A stretch of DNA of 64,000 nucleotides from Chitinophaga oryzae. GTDB taxonomy: Bacteria; Bacteroidota; Bacteroidia; Chitinophagales; Chitinophagaceae. The translations under genes and the position numbers were made by a program. Each line of letters starts with the position of its first letter. Position 1 is the stretch's first letter. Below are positions 43,787 to 52,522 of the stretch, piece after piece. The stretch covers positions 2,852,001 through 2,916,000 of the forward strand of contig NZ_CP051204.2 of assembly GCF_012516375.2 (NCBI RefSeq). Direction: 5' to 3'. The notes below the pieces were generated by a model. It did no database searches. It saw only the letters and a program-made list of their open reading frames with translations, and was not told where the DNA came from.

Positions 43787-44164
43787 ATGAAGGACAAATT
43801 GGAAGAACTGCGGGCGCAACATGAATCGCGTAAATATCTGCTGAAGGTCCTGGAAGATGAGAATATTCATTTCAAGCTGAAGCTGGCCCGGATTTTATCA
43901 ACGGACTTTGACCGGCGGGAGTTGGGGCGGCTGGAGTATTTCCAGAGCCGGTTTCTGAAAATGGATGAGCAGATTGCCCTGCTGCGCCACGAGATCAGTG
44001 AGCAGCAGGGGATATTGGCGTCTGTGCCTGCCAAAGAAAGTCTGAAAGAGGCTATCGCGTCGGAACAGATGATAGACAGGCGGTTTACCATGGTACAACA
44101 GCATTTTGACGTGCTGGATGTTGACTTTCACCACTACCTGCGACAGGCTTTTCCCCAGGTCTAG
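43787..44164 (+). CDS. Hypothetical small helical protein
   Basis: 125 residues from ATG 43787 (MKDKLEELRAQHESRKYLLK). An upstream GTG at 43760 is in frame but lies inside the putative -7 box, so I prefer the ATG. The protein is almost wholly charged and amphipathic helix, probably coiled-coil, in three segments (about 1-40, 45-80, 90-125). No known domain. It shares a promoter with the universal stress gene and its stop overlaps that of the receiver-Crp regulator. Likely a stress-regulon protein of unknown role. Confidence 0.7.
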   Translation: MKDKLEELRAQHESRKYLLKVLEDENIHFKLKLARILSTDFDRRELGRLEYFQSRFLKMDEQIALLRHEISEQQGILASVPAKESLKEAIASEQMIDRRFTMVQQHFDVLDVDFHHYLRQAFPQV

Positions 44165-45219
44165 GCAAGCAGGTTGGCCAGTTTTTTTTCGTTCAGGATA
44201 ACCACCGCCCCTTCTTTGATCTCTATCATTTGCTCATCCCGGAAATCACTCAGGGTACGGATCAGCGATTCGGTGGCTGTACCGGCGATATTGGCGAGGT
44301 TCTCCCGGCTGATATTAATCACCAGCGGGGTATCCTTGGGAGGGTTGTATTTTTTCAGCAGGTTCAGCAAGGCTTCTGCTACCTTTTTGCGCAGGGAGTT
44401 GTAGGCCAGCCCCAATAACTGCTGTTCTTTGTCGCTGACATTTTTTGCCAGCATTTTAATGAGCTGGGAAGCTACTTCATGATTGTTGTTCAACAGTTCC
44501 TGGAAATCGGTAGCGGGGATCAGAGCGATCTCGCTGTCTTCCATGGCGATGGCCGTTTCCTTGTACAGGGAACCTTCCAGCAGGGCGTTGTAGCCGAGAA
44601 AATCGCCTGCTGTATAAATATCCAACACCAATTCCTTGCCCTGGTCGTTGGTCTTACTGGTTTTTACTTTTCCTTTCTGTACAAAAAAGAGGCGGGTGGG
44701 ATGGTTCCCTTCTGTATAGATCACCTGTTTTTTGCGGTATTTGTCGATGTTACGTCCTTCGGCCAGGGACTGCAGCGTGGCTTTGCCGGTAGCCTCATAC
44801 ATCAGCTTGCTCATGCCCTCGAGGTTAGGCGCGAATTCTTTCTTCCGGATGGCGGCTTTACGCAACCTGTTAGCGACAGTTTCCCATAGTTCCGTGCCAC
44901 TGAAAGGTTTGGTCAGATAGTCGTCGGCGCCCATGCCCATCCCTTTACGGAAGTCGGCCCGCTCTGTTTTGGCGGTCAGGAAGATGAAAGGCGTATCCCT
45001 GAGGGTTTCGTGCTGTTGCATCAGGTGCAGTACGCCAAAGCCATCCAGCACCGGCATCATAATGTCACAAATGACGAGGTCGGGCTTGTGTTCCAGCAGT
45101 TTCTCGAAGCCGGTCATCCCGTTCTCTGCGGTCAGTACGTGATAGCCGGCGATGGCCAGGATGTCTGCCGTGTTATCTCTCAGTTCTTCGTTGTCTTCTA
45201 TTAGCAGGATCGTTTTCAT
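44161..45219 (-). CDS. Response regulator fused to a Crp/Fnr-type DNA-binding module
   Basis: 352 residues. A receiver domain (about 1-120) has the acidic pocket IEDNEE, phospho-acceptor Asp52 (VICDIMMP) and Lys104 (YLTKPF). A linker leads to a cyclic-nucleotide-binding-type beta-barrel (about 160-270, YRKKQVIYTEGNHPTRLFFVQKGKV), then a Crp winged helix-turn-helix (about 290-345, ISRENLANIAGTATESLIRTL). The domain order makes phosphorylation control a Crp-type DNA binder. It starts five bases after the PAS kinase gene in the same operon, and two clusters of TGA-N6-TCA sites flank the pair. Confidence 0.92.
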   Translation of the reverse strand: MKTILLIEDNEELRDNTADILAIAGYHVLTAENGMTGFEKLLEHKPDLVICDIMMPVLDGFGVLHLMQQHETLRDTPFIFLTAKTERADFRKGMGMGADDYLTKPFSGTELWETVANRLRKAAIRKKEFAPNLEGMSKLMYEATGKATLQSLAEGRNIDKYRKKQVIYTEGNHPTRLFFVQKGKVKTSKTNDQGKELVLDIYTAGDFLGYNALLEGSLYKETAIAMEDSEIALIPATDFQELLNNNHEVASQLIKMLAKNVSDKEQQLLGLAYNSLRKKVAEALLNLLKKYNPPKDTPLVINISRENLANIAGTATESLIRTLSDFRDEQMIEIKEGAVVILNEKKLANLLA

Positions 45220-45223
45220 ATGC

Positions 45224-46816
45224 TTACGGAATATTTATAGGATCAGCAGGAAAAGTGATGGTGAACACGGTGCCTTTACCCAGCTCGCTGGCACAGGAAA
45301 TGGCGCCGTTCATCAGTTCACTGTATTTTTGAACGATATGCAGTCCAAGGCCGGTGCCCTGGATATTGCTCACATTGGTGCCGCGATAGAACCGTTCATA
45401 GAGATGCTGCTGGTCTTCCTGTGACATCCCGATGCCATAATCTTTGATCATGAGGGTAAACAGGTTGTCTTCCATGCGGGTGTCCATCTCGATGGTACTG
45501 TCGGGGGCGGAAAATTTAATGGCGTTGCCCAGCAGGTTCATGGCGATATGCCGCAGCAGCGAGGTGTCCAGCCAGCAAATGTCTTCACCGGTATGCTCAT
45601 AACGGATCGTTTGTTTTTCTTTGATGATGCCCTGCATCTCCTGTATGATGGTCTGGAAATACTCTCTGATCTGGAACATGGAGTACCGCGCCTGCAGCTT
45701 GCCTTCCTCAATTTTTCCGACAGACAGGAAATCGTTGAGGGTATCCGTGAGGAAGCTTACGGCGTTTACAATGCGCTGGATATGTTTGTTGCGTACCGGT
45801 TGCTCGGTTTCTGCAGCGTAGTGTTTTACGAGAAATGCGGAGGAAAGGATGGTGCTCAGCGGCGTGCGGAATTCATGAGATGCCATCGACACGAAACGGG
45901 ACTTAAGGTCGCCCAATTCTTTTTCCTTGCTGAGGGCGATGGTGAGGTCTTCTTTGGATGCTTCCAGGTCGGCCAGCGCTTTTACCAGTTGCTGGGTACG
46001 TTCCTCCACCATGCTTTCCAGCTCGTCATTGAGCCGTTCTATACGCTCTTCCGCTTTTTTTCTTTCCGTGATATTGTTGATATACGCGATCACAAAATGC
46101 CCTTCTTCGTTGGAATAGTGGCTTAGGCTGATTTCTACCGGAAACTCCGATCCGTCATGCCGTACGGCAAAAAGATCGAGCCCGATGCCCATCGGCCGGC
46201 TCTGGGGGTGGGCGTTGTATCTTTCGCGGTGGCCGATATGTTTGTGATGCAGGCGTCGGGGGATCAGTTTCTCCACTTTTTGCCCTATAAGCTCTTCCCG
46301 CCGGTAATCGAACTGGTTGAGCGCAAAATCATTGATCAGTATGATATCGCCCTCCTGGTTGGTGACAATAATGCCAATGCTGGCGTAGTTGAACAATGCG
46401 CCAAAACGCTGTAGTTCCCTGCTCAGCTGTAGCTTATACCGGCGGTCGGACTGGCTGTCGGTGATGCGGAAAAAACAGTACTGGTCTTTTTTGTGTTTCA
46501 GTACCATTTCTTCATACAAACCAATGAACGTTTCTCCCTGGATATTTTTCCAGGGCCGTTCCTGTAACAGGGATTCTTCCTGTGGCAGCTGGTTGCTTAA
46601 CACTGCTGTACCGGTACCCAGCTGGTTTTGTTCCAGCAGCAGCTCCAGCGAAGGAAAATCGTCGGTACCCAACATTTGGATGCCGGTTTCATTGATATAT
46701 TTCAATTTCCCGGAAGCCATCTCCCTGACGGCCACCAGGCCCGGGGTCCGCTCCATCACGGCGGCGAAAATGCTGAGCTGCAGATCAATGTCCAGATCGC
46801 TGACATGTAGGTTCAT
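45224..46816 (-). CDS. Soluble PAS-PAS histidine kinase
   Basis: 530 residues, no membrane segments or signal peptide. PAS 1 spans about 10-110 and PAS 2 about 135-250, with GIIVTNQEGDIILIN, RRLHHKHIGHRERYNAHP and VRHDGSEFPVEISLSHY. His193 in PAS 2 aligns with the haem-ligand His of FixL by spacing to the GIG motif, although the distal Arg of FixL is Leu here. A coiled coil (about 255-300) leads to the HisKA helix with phospho-acceptor His314 (MASHEFRTPLS), then the ATPase domain with NLLGNAIKFSA, KDYGIGMS and GTGLGLHIVQKY. Its partner is the receiver-Crp protein next to it. Confidence 0.9.
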   Translation of the reverse strand: MNLHVSDLDIDLQLSIFAAVMERTPGLVAVREMASGKLKYINETGIQMLGTDDFPSLELLLEQNQLGTGTAVLSNQLPQEESLLQERPWKNIQGETFIGLYEEMVLKHKKDQYCFFRITDSQSDRRYKLQLSRELQRFGALFNYASIGIIVTNQEGDIILINDFALNQFDYRREELIGQKVEKLIPRRLHHKHIGHRERYNAHPQSRPMGIGLDLFAVRHDGSEFPVEISLSHYSNEEGHFVIAYINNITERKKAEERIERLNDELESMVEERTQQLVKALADLEASKEDLTIALSKEKELGDLKSRFVSMASHEFRTPLSTILSSAFLVKHYAAETEQPVRNKHIQRIVNAVSFLTDTLNDFLSVGKIEEGKLQARYSMFQIREYFQTIIQEMQGIIKEKQTIRYEHTGEDICWLDTSLLRHIAMNLLGNAIKFSAPDSTIEMDTRMEDNLFTLMIKDYGIGMSQEDQQHLYERFYRGTNVSNIQGTGLGLHIVQKYSELMNGAISCASELGKGTVFTITFPADPINIP

Positions 46817-46890
46817 GATCGTTGAGTCTTAATGGTAAAGATGCGGTAATGCCGGAAAGTTAAGCATTTATACGATGGTGGCAAAGTATA

Positions 46891-46955
46891 TGACCACTGT
46901 CATCTGCTGTGCTGACTGATCTCATTTCCGGGAAAACGAGGCTGGCGTAATATTG
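46891..46955 (+). promoter_or_regulatory. Tandem Crp/Fnr-type sites and -7 box upstream of 46980
   Basis: TGACCACTGTCA (46891-46902) and TGACTGATCTCA (46913-46924) are 22 bp apart. After 23 bp follows TAATATTG (46948-46955), a TAnnTTTG-like element. The second site and its flank share CTGAC-x-GATCTCATTT with the Hsp20 promoter. Confidence 0.8.
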
Positions 46956-46979
46956 TATCAGCATTTAAAGCTATGGGTT

Positions 46980-47372
46980 ATGCAAATCTATATAAGTGAA
47001 GAAGCGATCATCGGGGACATCCAGGAACGATTTCATCGCCTGTATCCGCGGCTGAAACTGGAGTTTTTCCGCAAGCCCCATGCCCCGGGCGCCTGCTCTC
47101 CCGAAAAAGACAAGCTGCCTGCCAATACTCCCATCGAAAAGGTCCGGATGCAGCACAGCTTCGGCTGGCTGGATGTAAGTCACTACCGTACGGCGGTGGC
47201 GGTGGAGCATGACCTGAAGAGCCTTTTTGGCCTGCATGCGCAGGTGCTGCACAAAGCCGGCGCACTCTGGCTGCAAACCACGGGCACCGGCCACCTTACG
47301 CTGGAAGAACTGAATGCCGGCGACGCGGAAAAAGCCGTGTTCGAACTGCCGGAAGAACCTGAAAACGAATAA
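46980..47372 (+). CDS. Hypothetical protein next to universal stress genes
   Basis: 130 residues from ATG 46980 (MQIYISEEAIIGDIQERFHR). A mixed alpha/beta composition with YPRLKLEFFRKPHAPG, FGWLDVSHYRTAVAVEHDL and LFGLHAQVLHKAGALWLQTT. No family recognised and no signal peptide. The gene is the first behind a paired Crp/Fnr-type promoter and is followed after 10 bases by two universal stress genes, so it probably belongs to the same stress response. Confidence 0.7.
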   Translation: MQIYISEEAIIGDIQERFHRLYPRLKLEFFRKPHAPGACSPEKDKLPANTPIEKVRMQHSFGWLDVSHYRTAVAVEHDLKSLFGLHAQVLHKAGALWLQTTGTGHLTLEELNAGDAEKAVFELPEEPENE

Positions 47373-47382
47373 TCTGCCTGTT

Positions 47383-48216
47383 ATGGAAAAGATATTATTT
47401 GTAACGGATGCTGTATGCATGAGCAAAAGTTGTCTTGATTTCGCCTGTTACCTGGGTAATCTTACCCATTCCAGGCTGACCGGCGTATTCCTGGAAAACC
47501 AGGCGATGGAGCTGCGCGGGGTGGAAGATATCCGTGAGAAAGGAGTGATAGCGCCTGTGCCGGGCGCACCGATTGAACAGCAAAAAGAGCTGTACCGCGA
47601 TGAGAACATTAAACGCTTTAAAGACCATTGCGAGAACAACGGCGTGAACTGTACTATCCATCAGCATACCGGTATTCCGCTGACGGCGGTATTAAGGGAA
47701 AGCAGGTACGCTGACCTGCTGGTGGTGGACGCGGCCACATCATTCTCCTGGCGGCCGGAATCTGCGCCTTCCTCGTTTGTGAAAGAGATACTGGAGCGGT
47801 CTGAATGCCCGGTGGTGATTGCACCGGAGAATTTTGAGGGAATAGACGAGATTATTTTCACCTACAATGGCAGTAACGCCTCCATGTACGCGATCAAACA
47901 GTTCACCTATCTGCTGCCGCAGTTATTTGGCGTAAAAGCGACGGTGCTCAGTGTAACACCCGAAGGGCAACCGGTGAAGGGAGACACGGAAAAACTGAAA
48001 GAATGGCTGGGGATGCACTATCCGGACAGTTCCCTGATGGTTTTGGAGGATGATAACGTACAGGCGCGGTTGCTGGAACATCTCTTTATGAAAGAAAGGG
48101 TCATGATCGTCATGGGCGCTTTTGGCAGAAACCAGTTATCCAACCTGTTCGTGCCCAACCCCATGAAACCAGTGGTAAAACTGGTCAGTCAGCCTGTATT
48201 TGTCGCTCACCATTAA
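47383..48216 (+). CDS. Universal stress protein family, two-domain
   Basis: 277 residues from ATG 47383 (MEKILFVTDAVCMSKSCLDFA). Two UspA-like domains: about 1-145 (LTGVFLENQ, LRESRYADLLVVDAATS) and about 150-277 (IIFTYNGSNASMYAIKQFTYL, VMIVMGAFGRNQLSNLF). The AFGRNQ and following Ser/Asn segment is at the position of the nucleotide-binding G-x2-G-x9-G(S/T) motif but is degenerate. Second gene of the unit starting at 46980. Confidence 0.85.
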   Translation: MEKILFVTDAVCMSKSCLDFACYLGNLTHSRLTGVFLENQAMELRGVEDIREKGVIAPVPGAPIEQQKELYRDENIKRFKDHCENNGVNCTIHQHTGIPLTAVLRESRYADLLVVDAATSFSWRPESAPSSFVKEILERSECPVVIAPENFEGIDEIIFTYNGSNASMYAIKQFTYLLPQLFGVKATVLSVTPEGQPVKGDTEKLKEWLGMHYPDSSLMVLEDDNVQARLLEHLFMKERVMIVMGAFGRNQLSNLFVPNPMKPVVKLVSQPVFVAHH

Positions 48217-48235
48217 CATCATAAAAGCTGTTACC

Positions 48236-49072
48236 ATGAAAAAGATGATTGCTGCGGTAGATGCACTGCATTTTTCCCCTTCCCAGGTAGCTACCTTCCG
48301 TTATTTCGCCCGTGAACAGAATGCCCGGCTGACGATCATATGCCTGGACAATTTCACTGCGGAACTGGAACCAATGACCACCATGTACCCGGAGTCGTAT
48401 GCCGTCAATTACGCGCAGATTACGGCCGAAAGCAGGGCTTCGCTGGAATGGCAACGGAACGACAATATCCGCAAGCTGAAGGAGGTTTGTGAGGACGGCG
48501 CTATCTGTCTCAGGATAGTGGAAACAAATGGTAACCCAGTCCAGGAAATTGTAAAAGAGAGTCGCTTTGCAGACCTGTTGCTGTTAAGCGCCGACACTTC
48601 CTTTGGCAGCCTGCCTGACAGCGTGCCTACGCGCTTTGTAAAGGAAACGCTGGCCACCGCGGAATGCCCGGTGATGGTGCTTCCCAATTCATTGTCTGCC
48701 ATCCGGGAAATTATATTTTCCTACAACGGCACTTTCTCTTCCACCTATGCTATCCGGACTTTTACGGCGCTCTTTCCGGAGTGTTACAGTATACCGGTAA
48801 AACTGTTGTATGTCGAGGAAAAAAACAACCCTCACATTCCTTATGAAGATAAGATCATCAGCTATTTATCCCTTCATTATGACCAGGTGACGACCGAGGT
48901 GCTTAAAGGGGATCCTGCCAGGGCTTTCCTGGCATACCTGATCCGCCGCAATGATTGTATCGTTACCTACGGCGCCTATGGCCGCAGCGGCATGTCCCGC
49001 TTCTTTCACCGCAGTGATGCGGAGAATGTGCTGCGTACCGTAGACATTCCCGTTTTCATCACACACCCTTAG
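48236..49072 (+). CDS. Universal stress protein family, two-domain
   Basis: 278 residues from ATG 48236 (MKKMIAAVDALHFSPSQVATF). Same architecture as the preceding gene: VKESRFADLLLLSADTSFGS in domain 1, IIFSYNGTFSSTYAIRTFTAL and CIVTYGAYGRSGMSRFFH in domain 2. It starts 20 bases after the previous stop and is the last gene of the stress unit. The three paralogues in this cluster are clearly related but diverged, so the duplication is not recent. Confidence 0.85.
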   Translation: MKKMIAAVDALHFSPSQVATFRYFAREQNARLTIICLDNFTAELEPMTTMYPESYAVNYAQITAESRASLEWQRNDNIRKLKEVCEDGAICLRIVETNGNPVQEIVKESRFADLLLLSADTSFGSLPDSVPTRFVKETLATAECPVMVLPNSLSAIREIIFSYNGTFSSTYAIRTFTALFPECYSIPVKLLYVEEKNNPHIPYEDKIISYLSLHYDQVTTEVLKGDPARAFLAYLIRRNDCIVTYGAYGRSGMSRFFHRSDAENVLRTVDIPVFITHP

Positions 49073-49085
49073 CGGTAGGACAAAA

Positions 49086-50507
49086 TTAATGTATAGCCAT
49101 TCCCGTTATAGTCTGCTGCCCTTCGGGCAGGATGTACAGGAAGATGCTGACCAGCGCGAGGAACCCGATGTTGATGCCGGTGGCGATCTGGTACGCATTC
49201 ATATACGCCGGCAGGGAAGGGGCATCGCCCAGGAGACTGAAGAAAATGCCGCCCGTAACGCCGATGCCCAGCGCCACCGCTGTCTGCTGGAAAGTGGAGA
49301 ACGTGCCGGATGCGGCGCCGGCAAAATGCACCGGGATGCTCTTTAAAGCCATTGTCAGGAGGGACGGTAGTACCGATCCGCAACCGGTTCCGTAAAAAAA
49401 GAGCGTAGCCAGCAATATGCTTCCCGGCATGCCGGCGGAACGAAAAAAGACCAGGTGCATGATCAGCGACACTATCATGATCAGCACGCCGCCCTGCAAT
49501 ACCCGCTTACCGTAACGCTTCACCAGCGGAATAGATAACAGTGACGCCACTACGTAGCCCACGCCCTGGAACACAAACAGGACGCCCGTTGCTGAGGAAC
49601 TATATCCCAGCCCTGTCTGCATGAAAATGGCGTTGATCAGGAAGTAGGAGTCCTGCACCATAAAATAAAACAGTACCGCACAAAGCCCGATATTAAAATC
49701 CTTGTAGGAAAACAACCGGATGTTGATCAGCGGGTTTTGCTGCGCCGCCAGTTTACGCTGCTGGTCATAGCCGAACAGCAACAGCGCCATCACGGCGCCC
49801 GAGAGTGACAATAGGCTCCACAACGGCCAGCCTAACTCACGGCCACGGATCAACGGATATACCAGTGCAAAGAGCGCCACGGTGAGCAACGCTACGCCGC
49901 TGATATCGAAACGGCCTTCGCGGTGCTGCTCCGTATCGGTAAGGTAACGGCCGGCCAGCGCCGCCGCTGCCAGCCCCAGCGGCAGGTTGATCAAAAACAA
50001 CAGCCGCCAGCCCGCCACGGTCCAGTGGATATCCGGTAGCAACCCTCCCAGGAACTGCCCGATCACCGATGCCGAACCGGCAATACTCCCGTAAACGCCC
50101 AGCGCCTTGATCCTCTCTTTATGTTCGGGAAACAGGATATGTATATAGCTGATGCCCTGCGGTATCATGAAAGCCGCGCTGGTACCCTGGACAAAGCGCG
50201 CGGTATTCAGTTGCCACGCGGTTTGCGCCATGCCGCACAACAGGGAGCTGAACGTAAATACCAGCATAGACACCATGAACACCCGCTTTCTGCCGTAATG
50301 GTCGCCCAGGCGCCCGCCGGTGATCAGAAAGGCGGCATACCCCAGCAGGTACAGCGCGATGATCAGCTGCATATCCGATTCGCTGCCTTGTATGCCCTGC
50401 CGGATGGAAGGCAGCGCCACATTCACTATAAAAATATCGATGACCGCCAGAAATACGGACGCGGATACGATCAGCAACGATAGCCATTTCAATTGTAGTC
50501 GGTTCAT
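49086..50507 (-). CDS. MFS transporter, DHA2 (14-helix drug exporter) type
   Basis: 473 residues from ATG 50507 (MNRLQLKWLSLLIVSASVFLAV). The frame stays open upstream but that part overlaps the divergent HxlR gene and is not coding. Motifs: AVIDIFIVNVALPSIRQG in helix 1, GGRLGDHYGRKRVF (motif A) and ASVIGQFLGGLLPD in helix 5 (motif C, antiporter type). About 14 hydrophobic segments. It is probably a proton-driven drug efflux pump, regulated by the HxlR protein encoded divergently 85 bases away. Confidence 0.9.
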   Translation of the reverse strand: MNRLQLKWLSLLIVSASVFLAVIDIFIVNVALPSIRQGIQGSESDMQLIIALYLLGYAAFLITGGRLGDHYGRKRVFMVSMLVFTFSSLLCGMAQTAWQLNTARFVQGTSAAFMIPQGISYIHILFPEHKERIKALGVYGSIAGSASVIGQFLGGLLPDIHWTVAGWRLLFLINLPLGLAAAALAGRYLTDTEQHREGRFDISGVALLTVALFALVYPLIRGRELGWPLWSLLSLSGAVMALLLFGYDQQRKLAAQQNPLINIRLFSYKDFNIGLCAVLFYFMVQDSYFLINAIFMQTGLGYSSSATGVLFVFQGVGYVVASLLSIPLVKRYGKRVLQGGVLIMIVSLIMHLVFFRSAGMPGSILLATLFFYGTGCGSVLPSLLTMALKSIPVHFAGAASGTFSTFQQTAVALGIGVTGGIFFSLLGDAPSLPAYMNAYQIATGINIGFLALVSIFLYILPEGQQTITGMAIH

Positions 50508-50591
50508 AATAGCCAATTTGTTAACTTTATTGCCGCCAAAGGTGCAGCCGGTAACGGATTGTAACAAGTAGTTTAAAGAATAATACCTGGT

Positions 50592-50981
50592 ATGAAAAAA
50601 AATACTATTGATGATATTCAGGCAGATACACAGTCTGAGAAAGATGTATGGGAGGAGGAAAATAACTGTGCCATGACAAAAGCGATGAAGGTGATCGGCG
50701 GAAAGTGGAAGCTGCTCCTGCTGAACGCCATCCGCAAAGAGTGCCCCATGCGCTTTGGGGAGCTGCGTAAGAAAATGAAGGACATCACGCACGCTACGCT
50801 GACGCTGCAGCTGCGGGAGCTGGAGCGCGACGGTATCATCGAAAGAAAAGTATATGCCGAAACACCGCCCCGTGTGGAATATAAACTCACAACTATCGGT
50901 AAGAAACTGGTGCCCACCATCCAGGCGCTGTGCGACTGGGGCGATGAATACCATGCTTTACAAGGCCCCAAAAGCTGCTAG
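50592..50981 (+). CDS. HxlR-family winged-helix regulator
   Basis: 129 residues. HxlR domain at about 28-115: CAMTKAMKVIGGKWKLLLL, PMRFGELRKKMKDITHATLT, LRELERDGIIERKVYAETPP. Cys28 at the start of the domain is the usual place for a redox-sensitive or ligand-sensitive residue in this family. It is divergent from the MFS exporter, the likely target. The next gene begins at the base after its stop, so translation of both is linked. Confidence 0.9.
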   Translation: MKKNTIDDIQADTQSEKDVWEEENNCAMTKAMKVIGGKWKLLLLNAIRKECPMRFGELRKKMKDITHATLTLQLRELERDGIIERKVYAETPPRVEYKLTTIGKKLVPTIQALCDWGDEYHALQGPKSC

Positions 50982-51806
50982 ATGACAGCGTTTGAACAGT
51001 ACAGGCCCACGCTGTTTGCGGTGGCTTACAAGATGACCAAAAATGCCATGGATGCGGAAGATATCCTGCAGGACGTATTCCTTGCGTATTCCCGGCAGGA
51101 CGCCGCAACGATCGTTCATCCGGAAAACTATCTCGTCAAAGCGGTGATGCATCGCTGCCTTTCCCTGCTGGAAGCCCGTAAAAAGACCGTCTATCCCGGC
51201 ATCGACCTGCCTTCGCCGCTCTTTCGGGAACGTTTTTCGTATATACATGATAGTGATATCTCCTTCGCCCTGCTGATCCTGCTGCAGACGCTGAACCCAT
51301 GGGAACGCGCCGTGTTTATCCTGCGGGAGACCTTCAGCTATTCCTATGCGGAAATGGCCGCCATACTCGGCCTGGAGCAGGACCACTGCCGGCAGCTGTT
51401 TCATAGGGCCAAAGTAAAGATTGCAGCCGGTAAGCTGCGGTACATACCCGGCGGAGAACAACGCAGCACCCTGTTCCAGGCTTTTGCAGAAGCCTGCTCC
51501 ACCGGTGATACCGCCCGGCTGATGGCCTGCCTGAAAGAAGATATTACCATCTATTCAGACGGCGGCGGCAAGGTTTCTGCCGCAAGAGCGCCACTGACAG
51601 GCCGCACGGCCGCCGCAGCTTTCCTGCTGGGCATCTACGCCAAACGAGGTGTGGAGCTCTCTTTGGAAGTGACTACCATCAACGGGGAAACAGGCGTGAT
51701 CTTCCGCGATGCCACCGGCGCCGTGGATACCGTCATGATCCTGTCTATGGACACAGACGGCATCCACACAGTGTATTTCGTCCGTAACCCGGACAAGCTC
51801 CGCTAA
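50982..51806 (+). CDS. ECF41-type sigma factor with SnoaL-like C-terminal domain
   Basis: 274 residues. Sigma region 2 (about 5-75, MDAEDILQDVFLAYSRQ, YLVKAVMHRCLSLLEARKK) and region 4 (about 95-155, LNPWERAVFILRETFSYSYAEMA) are followed by an NTF2/SnoaL-type domain (about 160-274) with YSDGGGKVSAA and the closing RNPDKL, both characteristic of ECF41 factors. In this group the C-terminal extension controls activity without a separate anti-sigma factor. It sits directly behind the HxlR gene; its stop overlaps the convergent cytochrome-b-like gene. Confidence 0.9.
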   Translation: MTAFEQYRPTLFAVAYKMTKNAMDAEDILQDVFLAYSRQDAATIVHPENYLVKAVMHRCLSLLEARKKTVYPGIDLPSPLFRERFSYIHDSDISFALLILLQTLNPWERAVFILRETFSYSYAEMAAILGLEQDHCRQLFHRAKVKIAAGKLRYIPGGEQRSTLFQAFAEACSTGDTARLMACLKEDITIYSDGGGKVSAARAPLTGRTAAAAFLLGIYAKRGVELSLEVTTINGETGVIFRDATGAVDTVMILSMDTDGIHTVYFVRNPDKLR

Positions 51807-52423
51807 ACGCCAAAAGACTGCCGGATGAACTGCTCGTTGGCCGGTGGCATCGGCCGCCACCGGAAACCGTTCGTGAAGCCGCTGATGATCAGTATCGCCG
51901 CCAGCAAACCTGCCAGCGCTATGGCACGCGACCAGCGTAACGAACCTGTTTTGCGGTAATGGATGGCGGCTACGTGCAGCGAGACAGCGCATACGGCCAG
52001 CAGGTAATAGGGAATGAAAAAGAAAGTCACCGGATATACATTCAACCCCGCCGCGGCGAAGTAAAAATTGGTATCCAGCCCCAGCGAACGGCCATATAGT
52101 ACGGCGCCCACATGGACCAGCAAAAAAAAGGAAAGGTATAACCCGGAATAAACCTGTATTTTCTCTGCCCCGGTACTTCGTTGCTGCTTAAAAATCATCA
52201 GCAGCCCTGTCGTGATCTGGAACACCACCGCCGCCAGCAGAACGGTTTCTACCACCGGGTGGCGGTATACGGCGCGCAACCCCTGCATCACGGCAATGTG
52301 CGCATCTGCCCCCATAAGCGCCGTGAGCTGGTTAAAAAGATGAAACCCGATAAAGACGGACAGGGTAAGACCCGACCAGTAGTGCCCGGTCCGGGTGAAT
52401 GCTGATATCTCGCTTTTAGTCAT
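51803..52423 (-). CDS. Cytochrome-b-like five-helix membrane protein
   Basis: 206 residues with five hydrophobic helices. Their His residues are placed as in succinate dehydrogenase or fumarate reductase cytochrome b (GFHLFNQ in helix 1, YRHPVVETVLL in helix 2, LVHVGAVLYG in helix 3, SLHVAAIHYRK in helix 4), so di-haem binding is possible. No dehydrogenase subunits are near. ECF41 genes are commonly paired with redox-protein genes, and this convergent neighbour could be a partner. Function is otherwise unknown. Confidence 0.65.
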   Translation of the reverse strand: MTKSEISAFTRTGHYWSGLTLSVFIGFHLFNQLTALMGADAHIAVMQGLRAVYRHPVVETVLLAAVVFQITTGLLMIFKQQRSTGAEKIQVYSGLYLSFFLLVHVGAVLYGRSLGLDTNFYFAAAGLNVYPVTFFFIPYYLLAVCAVSLHVAAIHYRKTGSLRWSRAIALAGLLAAILIISGFTNGFRWRPMPPANEQFIRQSFGV

Positions 52424-52522
52424 AAAAAATCCATTTCAGCATAGACAGGCAACCCGGATTTTTTGTGACAGCATTCAAAAAAAATAAATCATCTCCCGAA
52501 GGGCAACAAAAATAATGGGTGG

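Noticed and set aside
50508..50954. N-terminal extension of the MFS transporter
   Set aside because: It runs across the divergent HxlR gene and the intergenic region and has no transporter-like sequence; ATG 50507 gives a normal DHA2 start.
52466..52477. Single TGA-N6-TCA match upstream of the cytochrome-b-like gene
   Set aside because: No second site 22 bp away and no -7 box at 22-23 bp; single matches are expected by chance in 64 kb.
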